Assembly (NCBI RefSeq): GCF_016808095.1
Contig: NC_068974.1
Coordinates: 30,178,825-30,242,824, forward strand
Length of the DNA: 64,000 nucleotides
Direction: 5' to 3'
Source: Vigna angularis
Taxonomy: Eukaryota; Streptophyta; Magnoliopsida; Fabales; Fabaceae
Below the pieces are notes generated by a model. It was not told where the DNA came from. It saw only the letters and a program-made list of their open reading frames with translations, and did not search any database. Numbering within the stretch: the first letter of the stretch is position 1; every line of letters starts with the position of its first letter. This document shows positions 34,652 through 45,065 of this stretch, one piece after another. A program made the position numbers and the translations under genes.

Positions 34652-36485
34652 CTAAAACTTCCTATTTCGTTTACATCCTAAATTCACTTTAATTCAATAA
34701 TTTATTATTAATCTCATATGCAATACAGATTTAAATCAGCTTACGTTTCGTATCCTACACGCACAAAGTCCTTTCTGCCCCTCTCAAATTTTATATTTCA
34801 TTTTCATAATCTCTCACAACACGCTCACACTATATTTTCCTTTTTTAAATTCGTCGTGTTCATCGTGATGTTAAACAATATCAAACCACTTCCTTAGTTT
34901 ATTATTAATAGTAAATAAATAATAGTAAATTTATTTAAATTGATTTTAGTTTGATGGGGGGTTAAAAAGGGAATTAACTTAAGAACAGGAAGGTGAATTA
35001 AACATATATAATAATGAATTAGGTTAACATAATTGATTACTTTCTTTCTTCTTACTAGACAATATTTTTTTAATGAGATTTTATAATAGATGATCATGAT
35101 GAGATGAGACCTTGTGTGTGTGTGTGTGTTTTATTGGTTTTTGTAGAAAAATAATCAAAAATGTGTTTTATTTTTTTAATTGGTTAGATGTATTAAATGT
35201 GATGAGATTTGTAGCAGGTAGATTTAGACTTGAGAAATTGCACATGGTAGTTGAGGACCATACACTTCACCATGGGGGTTGCTAGTATCATTACACAATT
35301 ATTATTTTTAAATAATTTCAATGCCAATTTTTTCATTATTTTCTAATACTTAATTAAAAAATTTAGTTGATTCATTTTAAATTATTTTATATTTTAAAAA
35401 AAAAGGAGTTATTTTCACAGAAAACAGTATTTCACAACACAAATTCCTCACACCGGCATCCTTCCTCGACTAATGCCAAAGTATTTACTATTTCAAAACG
35501 CTACAAAAACAAATTAATTCTGAAATTGTTTCCATCAGAAGTTTCAAAATTTACTATTAATTGGAAAAAAATTTGTTCATTTTAATATGGAATATTAAAT
35601 AAATATAAAAAGTTTATTAATTATAATTAATTTATTAACTTCATCATCTAAAGTCTGTAATAAATATTGTTATCCTGAATAATTCTATAATAATTATAAT
35701 TTAAAATTTTCCATTATAAAATTTGAAGCTTATTTGGAAAAATTGTTAAAATTTTCAATGTAATTGAGTTAAACATTTAATTAAATGTAATTAATATATT
35801 AACTTAATGAGTTGTTAGAAAATACAGAGGATGGAAATTGAAATTTAAGTATGATTTACATTATTATGCTAGTTAATACTTTAAATAGAAATTTAATGTT
35901 AACCCTTAAAAAATATAAATATTATGGTAATAAATTAATTTTATGAATATTTTTTATATTTGGAAGGAATTTTATCAATTATAACAAACCTATTATTGTA
36001 TTATCTTTATTGATTAATAAAATATTTTTTAATATGTAAAATGATTATTGGTAATTATTGTTATGTTTTCATATTCATTTCTGTGTAACATTATTTACTG
36101 TAAACTGTTACATTTAAAATGACAAAAATAAATAATTTAAAAAAATATTAAACACACATTACATAAAGCACCAATGTCTTCGATTGTCATGACAATAACA
36201 AGAATGACAAATGATTTTAAAACTGTAAAACATAAATAAAAAAGATAACACTAAGAAATTAAAAGGATCAAGTAAGTTATAAAAAAATTTACTCTATTTT
36301 CCTCAAACAATGAGAATAATAAGTGATGAATTATATATCCATCAGTGATGATGTTTTGTAAATAATTTGTGTGGCAAATATACAAAACGGTACCATTTAG
36401 ATTCTTTGAATAAATATACAAAAAGTAATTAAGGTTCGAAAAATTAATTAAGTCTCCCATGATTTAGAAAAGAAAAAAAAACTAG
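34652..36485. other. AT-rich upstream region of the MATE gene
   Basis: Presumably holds the MATE promoter. It has a (GT)n run at about 35111-35130 and a block at about 35240-35275 (GCACATGGTAG...GGACCATACA) that resembles 51450-51485. No gene is recognised; frames here are short and lack support. Confidence 0.6.
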
Positions 36486-37639
36486 TAACTTGTAAGGACC
36501 GAGTGTCCTTTTTAATTTTATAAAAGAAGAAGTGGTGGGGGAAGGGAGACACGTTCCTGGAAGTGGAAGGAGGGGCGGCTGCACTTGGAGAAAGTGGAAG
36601 GGCTCCCTGTCTGCAGAGTGGTGCAGCTGGTGAATGGTGGGTCTTCCCACTTTGAAGTGCTTCAACCACCATGAGACCACCATCCTCACTTTCATAATGG
36701 GCACAACACTAAGAAGGGGAAGGGAACGACTGAGGTTCGTTCAGCAGTAGAGTGCACTTTTTCTTCCTCTTAAAGGGAGGGGTTCATGAATTCAGGGGAA
36801 TTTTTGGGAGTTCTGCAGAGGGGGAGAGTTGCTGGAAAAATCTGGAAGAGAGTAAGCTTGCTGCAGATTTGGGAGAAGTGAGGCAGAGGTCATCCGGCGT
36901 TGCAGCTGCAAGCTTGAGGAAGGTAGATTCAAGTGAAGTGTTGGGTGCTGCATCCAGAGGTGAGGCAGAGAACGTCCAGAGCTTTACTGCATTCAAGATT
37001 GCTAGGAGGTCTTCAAGAGGTAAGGGGAGTTGGATTTTCTGTATGTTGGTAGTTGTTGCATGATGTAGATGCTGGAAATTTGTGGTTGTGTGTATGGTTG
37101 GACTGAAAATGATATGTTGATTCATGTATGTAATCTTGTATGTTTTGAATTGAAGGAAATTAGGATTTTGTAGCTTTTTAGTTATTTGGAGAGGAAGTGA
37201 GGTAGTGATTTTGAGTATTTGGGGTCTAGAGTGTTATTGAGCATTTGGAACAGTTTCACCCACGGTATTGTGACTTGTTAGAGTCATCAAATTGATCAAA
37301 ATAGGTGCAAAGTAGTGGAATTGGATTTTGAGTATCAAAGTTATGAAAATTGGTGTTTTATGGTTGAATTTGAGTATGAATCCCATAAGAATTGAATAAG
37401 GAACGTTTATAATCAATTAGGTAAGTTCAATCTAGTATAAAACATGAATTAAGGGTGTTAGAAGTTAATTAAAAAGGGTTGAAAATGGTAAGAGAGGTTC
37501 TAATCTCAAATCTGCAGAATTCTGTATTCTGCAGAATTCTGCATCAGGTCACGCCCGGGCGCCACACTGTCGCGCCCAGGCGCGAGTGGCACTGGAAATG
37601 CCGCGCCCAGCATGTCGCGCCCGAGCGCGAGATGCTGCG

Positions 37640-37971
37640 GAGCGCGTTCGTCCGAGCCAAATTGGACGTTCGTCCAATTTGCTCGACCAAGCGTTCGGCC
37701 TTCACTTCAACTTGTGAGCGAGCGTTCGTCCAGGAGAGTTCATCCGTGTTCGTCCGCGTTCGTCCAAGTTGTGCGTTCGTCCGCGTTCGTCCAGGAGTGT
37801 TCGTCCGCGTTCGTCCAATTGAGTGTTCGTCAGCGTTCGTTCAGACCACGAGCGTTCGTCCAGACTGCTCAGCAGCGAGCGTTCGTCCAGACTGCTCATC
37901 AGCGAGCGTTCGTCCAAACCGTTCAACAGTGAACGTTCGTCCATAGACCGTGGTGAACAGTGTTCGTTCGT
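37640..37971. repeat. GCGTTCGTCC minisatellite in the Tekay-type LTR
   Basis: About 17 copies of GTTCGTCC/GTTCGTTC with short spacers. The inverse, GGACGAAC, is the first half of the GGACGAACGTCC unit in the inner Athila-like LTR. The copy in the 3' LTR is at about 42915-43246. Confidence 0.92.
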
Positions 37972-38239
37972 TTAGTGTTTTGAAAATGTTGAGTTTTAAA
38001 TTATTTTTCTCATGAATTGAATTACATGTAATGTTTGGAAATTATATATGGTGAAATGAATTATGTGAATTTATGAGGTGTGTTGGATTTACTGTAATAT
38101 ATGGGGATATCTGGTATTTGTCAGTAACAGTATAATTCACAGACGTAATTCCATGGTCCTCAAGGAGGGGATACATGATGGTAGACGTAATTCCATGATC
38201 CTCAGGAAAAGGAGACATGGTGGTGATTTGGGGTGTACT

Positions 38240-38620
38240 TGCCTTGCATAGTGTTGGGGAGTGCCAGCTGAACTATGCGAGTGTAAAGATAAATCGTGTG
38301 TGTTTACTCTACATAGTGTTGGGGAGTGCCAGCTGAACTATGTAGGTATAAAGATAAATCGTACGTGTTTACCTTGCATAGTGTTGGGGAGTGCCAGCTG
38401 AACTATGCGAGCGTAAATATGAGTTGTGACTTACTCTACATAGTGTTGGGGAGTGCCAGCTGAACTATGTAAGTGTAAAGATGGGTTGTGTGTTGGGAAT
38501 TTACCTTACATAGTGTTGGGGAGTGCCAGCTGAACTATGCGAGCGTAAATATGAGTTGTGACTTACTCTACATAGTGTTGGGGAGTGCCAGCTGAACTAT
38601 GTAGGTGTAAAGATGAGTCG
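38240..38620 (+). repeat. Six tandem hairpins (period about 64 bp) in the Tekay-type LTR
   Basis: Each unit contains CATAGT, GTTGGGGAGTGCCAGCTGA and ACTATG. The flanks form a 7-9 bp stem around a 19-nt loop. Units alternate GCATAGT/ACTATGC and ACATAGT/ACTATGT, so the outer stem pair is preserved by change on both sides in five of six units. The copy in the 3' LTR lies at about 43515-43895. Confidence 0.88.
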
Positions 38621-39070
38621 TATGAGGTTATGAGTTGTGGGTTATGAGTATGCTGTAATTGTTCCTGTATATGTGCCTATGTATGATGTCATGAATTAAA
38701 TGTGCTATGAGATAACATGCTTTTTATATCTAGCTCACCCTTGCATTGTTTGTGTTGTGTGCTGTTTGGGTATGTTTCTCTGGCGATGATCATCCACTTG
38801 GATGGGAGTAGACGTTGTTGAGGAGATCCCTTTGGAGCAAGAGCTGGAGGATACTAAGGTTGCGGAGTAGTCTTCTTAGGAATTCCTATCGGAACACGTG
38901 TAGTGTTCGAATCTGTAAACTGGTTAAGTTTAAATTTCCGTTTCTTTTATTTTGGATGACTGTAATTTCGTACTTTAATTACACGTCATGATCCAACTGT
39001 TCTCTTTATTGGAATGTTGACGTCTTTATTATGTAATATTTGTTATTATATAATCGGGATGTTACATTAA

Positions 39071-39082
39071 TGGTATCAGAGC
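39071..39082 (+). promoter_or_regulatory. Primer binding site, initiator tRNA-Met type
   Basis: TGGTATCAGAGC, 4 bp after the 5' LTR; the standard primer site of chromoviruses and many copia elements. Confidence 0.93.
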
Positions 39083-41433
39083 AGTTCGTCCTTAGGATGA
39101 CCTTTGTGTTGTGGGTTTGCCGTGTCTTCTCTGTGAAGACTTGGGTGTGGATGGTATGATTTACCATTTCTTCAAGTCTATATTGTGAGGTGTGTATCTG
39201 ACTAGAAGTTTTAAGAACAGAAAACGTCTTGATAAGAGTAATGGGGGTGCACACTCATGACTTTTATCGTAGATGATTTTCCTTTCTTAATTCTGAAGGT
39301 TTGAGGTGAGAAAGAGTTAGAGTTTCAGTGTTGTTTCCCTTAGAAATTCCTGTCTTGTTCTTGTTTTGTGGTAGTGTTATGTGCTCTATAGTAGTATTGG
39401 AATGCATATTCGAGGACGACTTGAGTTGTATACCTTTATTGGAATTGGGTTAAGCCTTTGAGACAAGTTCTTGCCTTGAAGATAGGAGATTGAAGACTAA
39501 AAGTTAAGCTTCGGAGGGCTAGTGAAGATATTAGAGTTTGGAAGTAATGTTATGGATGAAGAAAATTTCAAGAAAACAAAGTCAGAAGGTCAGATACCGT
39601 GTATTCCACAAGAAGAGTTGGGTTTGAAGGTTAGAATAAGATGAGCTTTGGGTAAGCATGGGTGTGACAAAGTTTGAGAGATCAGTTTAAGTTCAGTGTA
39701 TCAATAACGTCAGAGGTTAGAAGAAAAGGGTTTGAGGAGCAGTGTGTAAAACATAGAACGGATTTAGGGAGGGTGTAATAGAAGCCAGATCTCCAAGTTA
39801 AGGGAACATGAAGTGTGTGAGGAGAATTGGAGTATTATAGGACTGTGAGTTGAATAACCAAATGGAGTGGTTAAGCATTAATCGCTATTGGAGAATGCAT
39901 AGTCAAGTTCAGAAGAATGTTTCAAGATTAGTAAATGTTTGATCATTGGCTGAGATGAGAGATTTCAAAGGTTGAAGGAAGGAGTACACCAGAATGCCAG
40001 TTTGGTAAGAAAGTATAAGGTCAGAGAATTAAGAGCACAGTGGATGGAGAAAGGTTTTAGAATAGATGATAAAGGGTGGCTGTAGTATAAGTTGCTAAAG
40101 GAGGTATCGAGAATAATCAGAGAAGTTTGGGTTGGTTGAGATGTTTAGAGTTATGAAGTTGCAGATTGTGATAAAGTTAATTTTCTTCGGGTATGGTTTT
40201 ATAGTGATGTTCAGTGTTCGGCTGAGTTTGATCAAGAGAGAAGTGGATGTTGAATGATGGATTGTAGAAGGTAGTGAGTTGGTAAGTTCAGATAAGGTCA
40301 GAGTATTGGTGTTGTTAGTTAAGAGTATCTTGAGGTTTAGAGAATTAAAGATAGGGTTGGTATTTTGATGATTCCGAGTTGAAGAGGGCAATTCTTGACG
40401 AAGCAGGTTTTAAGTTAATCTGGACGGGATGAGTGCAAGAAGAATTATGAGTGTTGTGGCGTTTGTGGAGTTAATCTAAGGGCTCAAGTTTGAAGTTTAT
40501 TTGGAGTGGTTTCTTGACAGGGAAGGAGAACGAAGGTGGTGCATCAAGTATAGTTGAGCGAAAGGTGGAAGCAAGTGTTATGAGAATTCAAGATGTCTGT
40601 AAATTGCAAATGAAGAAGAGATGATGATGTTCTTTCGTAAGTTTGAGGTGTGATTCAAGGGAGGTTTGTTGTTTCAAACAAGTTCTCTAGTGCTTTATAG
40701 TCTTTAATAGAAGCTTCATATTTCAAGAAGAAAAGTCACCGGTTATATATATATCAATTGTGGATCAAATTAGAAATGAAGAAAAAGGGGTGTGGGAATC
40801 AAAAGAGATTAGCATGGATATGTGAAAAAGAGAAGATAAATCTTTATGGTGTAAAGGTTTTGGTTGGTTTTCTGCAACAAGTATGGGATTTTATAACTTG
40901 GAGAAGTGGAATTCACTTTGGAGTGGGGTCTTAGGCAACACCAGCGTCCGAAATTTTTGGGTGGTTCCTGTTTAAGTCGTGTAGTGCGAGAGGAAGATGG
41001 AGGTTGAGTTAGAGCAATAATATTTGGACTCAGTATAATCATAGGGAGAACTACAAGGTTGAAGAATCGTAGAAGAGAAATAGAGGACATGTTGGCATAG
41101 TCTAGTATAAGTCTTAACAATCAGGAGTGATTTCGGGCATGGTCGTTTTGTGGAGTAGAAAACAGTGTTGAGGAAATGAATGACAAGGCTATTATGCAAG
41201 GGAAGAGTTTTCAGAGTTTTGTAAGGTCATAAAAGTTCTGAGAAAGGTTCTTCGAGGGTGATCTTTTGCTGGTTACAGTCATCATGAAGGAAGTGTTCTT
41301 TTAAGTAAATTGGTGAGTAAGGAAGTATAAGGATCAGAGTAGCGCAGCAGATGATAGTGCTTCTTAGTGTTATTACCTATGGAACTGATTCAAGTTTCAG
41401 ATCTTGCGGCACAGGAGAATCGAAGTGTGAAAC
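39083..41433 (+). other. Internal region of the Tekay-type element without recognisable genes
   Basis: Purine-rich on the plus strand with stops in every frame. No gag, protease or integrase motif is found by reading the three sense frames; the minus-strand frames (for example 40095-40391) look random. It may be decayed gag-pol or unrelated filler. Confidence 0.6.
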
Positions 41434-41724
41434 TTGTGATTGTGAGTGACTTCTTAAGATGTTTTTCCTGAAGAAGTTTCTGGTTTACCTCCTTCACATG
41501 AGCATGAAGATCATCTAAGGTCAGTGTTTAAGGTTGAGAGTGTGCAAGTGAGAAAGGAATTGTCAGTTGAGGTGCAACCAATAAGGATTGAGGAGAGTCA
41601 AAACAAACAACTTAGAGGAAGAGATGTCAGACTTGTCAAAGTTATCTGGAGCAGTGGAACGGGCAACTCTACCTGGGAGTTAGAGGACGAGATGAGAGAA
41701 GCTTACCCCCACTTATTCTTTTAA
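41434..41724 (+). pseudogene. Pol scraps: region before reverse transcriptase joined to the chromodomain tail
   Basis: At 41434-41515, allowing one frameshift, the sequence reads VIVSDFLRCF then PEEVSGLPPSHEHEDH, the motif just before reverse transcriptase in chromoviruses (family form FPEEVSGLPP). The next frame, 41524-41724, ends STWELEDEMREAYPHLF, the end of the integrase chromodomain. About 3 kb of reverse transcriptase, RNase H and integrase that normally lies between has been removed cleanly. Confidence 0.82.
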
Positions 41725-41765
41725 GCTGAATTTTCGAGGACGAAAATTTTTGTTGTTGGGGAGAA

Positions 41766-44341
41766 TGTAAGGACCGAGTGTCCTTTTTAATTTTATAAAA
41801 GAAGAAGTGGTGGGGGAAGGGAGGCACGTTCCTGGAAGTGGAAGGAGGGGCGGCTGCACTTGGAGAAAGTGGAAGGGCTCCCTGTCTGCAGAGTGGTGCA
41901 GCTGGTGAATGGTGGGTCTTCCCACTTTGAAGTGCTTCAACCACCATGAGACCACCATCCTCACTTTCATAATGGGCACAACACTAAGAAGGGGAAGGGA
42001 ACGACTGAGGTTCGTTCAGCAGTAGAGTGCACTTTTTCTTCCTCTTAAAGGGAGGGGTTCGTGAATTCAGGGGAATTTTTGGGAGTTCTGCAGAGGGGGA
42101 GAGTTGCTGGAAAAATCTGGAAGAGAGTAAGCTTGCTGCAGATTTGGGAGAAGTGAGGCAGAGGTCATCCGGCGTTGCAGCTGCAAGCTTGAGGAAGGTA
42201 GATTCAAGTGAAGTGTTGGGTGCTGCATCCAGAGGTGAGGCAGAGAACGTCCAGAGCTTTACTGCAGTCAAGATTGCTAGGAGGTCTTCAAGAGGTAAGG
42301 GGAGTTGGATTTTCTGTATGTTGGTAGTTGTTGCATGATGTAGATGCTGGAAATTTGTGGTTGTGTGTATGGTTGGACTGAAAATGATATCTTGATTCAT
42401 GTATGTAATCTTGTATGTTTTGAATTGAAGGAAATTAGGATTTTGTAGCTTTTTAGTTAATTGGAGAGGAAGTGAGGTAGTGATTTTGAGTATTTGGGGT
42501 CTAGAGTGTTATTGAGCATTTGGAACAGTTTCACCCACGGTATTGTGACTTGTTAGAGTCATCAAATTGATCAAAATAGGTGCAAAGTAGTGGAATTGGA
42601 TTTTGAGTATCAAAGTTATGAAAATTGGTGTTTTATGGTTGAATTTGAGTATGAATCCCATAAGAATTGAATAAGGAACGTTTATAATCAATTAGGTAAG
42701 TTCAATCTAGTATAAAACATGAATTAAGGGTGTTAGAAGTTAATTAAAAAGGGTTGAAAATGGTAAGAGAGGTTCTAATCTCAAATCTGCAGAATTCTGT
42801 ATTCTGCAGAATTCTGCATCAGGTCACGCCCGGGCGCCACACTGTCGCGCCCAGGCGCGAGTGGCACTGGAAATGCCGCGCCCAGCATGTCGCGCCCGAG
42901 CGCGAGATGCTGCGGAGCGCGTTCGTCCGAGCCAAATTGGACGTTCGTCCAATTTGCTCGACCAAGCGTTCGGCCTTCACTTCAACTTGTGAGCGAGCGT
43001 TCGTCCAGGAGAGTTCATCCGTGTTCGTCCGCGTTCGTCCAAGTTGTGCGTTCGTCCGCGTTCGTCCAGGAGTGTTCGTCCGCGTTCGTCCAATTGAGTG
43101 TTCGTCAGCGTTCGTTCAGACCACGAGCGTTCGTCCAGACTGCTCAGCAGCGAGCGTTCGTCCAGACTGCTCATCAGCGAGCGTTCGTCCAAACCGTTCA
43201 ACAGTGAACGTTCGTCCATAGTCCGTGGTGAACAGTGTTCGTTCGTTTAGTGTTTTGAAAATGTTGAGTTTTAAATTATTTTTCTCATGAATTGAATTAC
43301 ATGTAATGTTTGGAAATTATATATGGTGAAATGAATTATGTGAATTTATGAGGTGTGTTGGATTTACTGTAATATATGGGGATATCTGGTATTTGTCAGT
43401 AACAGTATAATTCACAGACGTAATTCCATGGTCCTCAAGGAGGGGATACATGATGGTAGACGTAATTCCATGATCCTCAGGAAAAGGAGACATGGTGGTG
43501 ATTTGGGGTGTACTTGCCTTGCATAGTGTTGGGGAGTGCCAGCTGAACTATGCGAGTGTAAAGATAAATCGTGTGTGTTTACTCTACATAGTGTTGGGGA
43601 GTGCCAGCTGAACTATGTAGGTATAAAGATAAATCGTACGTGTTTACCTTGCATACTGTTGGGGAGTGCCAGCTGAACTATGCGAGCGTAAATATGAGTT
43701 GTGACTTACTCTACATAGTGTTGGGGAGTGCCAGCTGAACTATGTAAGTGTAAAGATGGGTTGTGTGTTGGGAATTTACCTTACATAGTGTTGGGGAGTG
43801 CCAGCTGAACTATGCGAGCGTAAATATGAGTTGTGACTTACTCTACATAGTGTTGGGGAGTGCCAGCTGAACTATGTAGGTGTAAAGATGAGTCGTATGA
43901 GGTTATGAGTTGTGGGTTATGAGTATGCTGTAATTGTTCCTGTATATGTGCCTATGTATGATGTCATGAATTAAATGTGCTATGAGATAACATGCTTTTT
44001 ATATCTAGCTCACCCTTGCATTGTTTGTGTTGTGTGCTGTTTGGGTATGTTTCTCTGGCGATGATCATCCACTTGGATGGGAGCAGACGTTGTTGAGGAG
44101 ATCCCTTTGGAGCAAGAGCTGGAGGATACTAAGGTTGCGGAGTAGTCTTCTTAGGAATTCCTATCGGAACACGTGTAGTGTTCGAATCTGTAAACTGGTT
44201 AAGTTTAAATTTCCGTTTCTTTTATTTTGGATGACTGTAATTTCGTACTTTAATTACACGTCATGATTCAACTGTTCTCTTTATTGGAATGTTGATGTCT
44301 TTATTATGTAATATTTGTTATTATATAATCGGGATGTTACA
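41766..44341 (+). repeat. 3' LTR of the Tekay-type element
   Basis: Same length and content as 36491-39066, offset by 5275 bp. The third hairpin of the array carries a stem-breaking change (GCATACT for GCATAGT). Confidence 0.95.
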
Positions 44342-44346
44342 TAACT

Positions 44347-45060
44347 TACCTAAATGACTAATTTTTCTGATGAACCTTTTTTTTTTTAATTTTGATTTGA
44401 TGTTTTCATGGTCATGTAAAATTATTATGAACTTGAGAAATGGTACAGTTTCTTTGACATATATTCTACGGATAATAACTATGGTTTTGAACAAAGACTG
44501 TAATTATAGTTAGGTGACGACCTTATTCTAGAAATCTTATTCTTTCTAAATTTGATATGTTGTTTACACATTAATGCAAACATATTAAGGACCTGAAAAT
44601 GCTGTTGTTAAATTCTTTCACACAACTTCAAGAAACAACTAACATTCAAAAAGGTCAAACTAATTAAGTGTTACTTTGACAACTATTCTTATGAATAATT
44701 TTTTTTTTTATCGTTCGGTTCTTTAACATAAATTCTACAACGAATAACTATGGTTCCAGTAAATTAAGTTTCCATCACTTTATAAAAAAATGTTGTTAAT
44801 TTACTTAAATGATTAACTCTTTTTGGTTTTTTTCTAGTTGTGACAGATTGATTAATAGTTTTTCTATGAAATTATGAACCTGAAAATGGTTTCTTTACAT
44901 TACATCAATAATACAAGCAACAACTAATATTCAAATAAATTAAATCTCTTATAAAATAATTTACTTATTTCATCAATATTTTTTTTATAAATCTTATTAT
45001 TTTTCTATGATAAGATTATGGATTAAAAATTAATTTCAGTAATTCATTAACATCAATACT
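44347..45060. other. AT-rich spacer with diverged internal repeats
   Basis: Sits between two related LTR insertions. AATAACTATGGTT and CAACTAA(C/T)ATTCAAA blocks each recur, suggesting an old tandem repeat of about 300 bp. No gene. Confidence 0.5.
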
Positions 45061-45065
45061 ACCAT

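Larger units (their letters stand above)
36491..39066 (+). repeat. 5' LTR of the Tekay-type element
   Basis: 2576 bp. In order it holds a GC-rich hairpin cassette (about 37549-37600), a GTTCGTCC minisatellite (about 37640-37971) and six tandem hairpins (38240-38620). Frames at 36752-37125 and 37479-37946 fall inside this non-coding LTR. Confidence 0.95.
36491..44341 (+). mobile_element. Gutted Tekay/Del-type chromovirus LTR element
   Basis: Two 2576-bp LTRs (TGTAAGGACCGAG...GGGATGTTACA), flanked by TAACT at 36486-36490 and 44342-44346, bound a 2.7-kb internal region. The primer site TGGTATCAGAGC (39071-39082) matches initiator tRNA-Met, and a purine tract GGGGAGAA lies at 41758-41765. Only scraps of pol survive: a piece just upstream of reverse transcriptase and the C-terminal chromodomain. 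Orientation and lineage follow from these. The LTRs differ at about ten positions by eye, so it is young despite being unable to move alone. Confidence 0.93.

Noticed and set aside
38240..38620. CRISPR-like array of repeats and spacers
   Set aside because: The genome is a plant; the spacers repeat too, and the array lies in an LTR and occurs identically in the second LTR.
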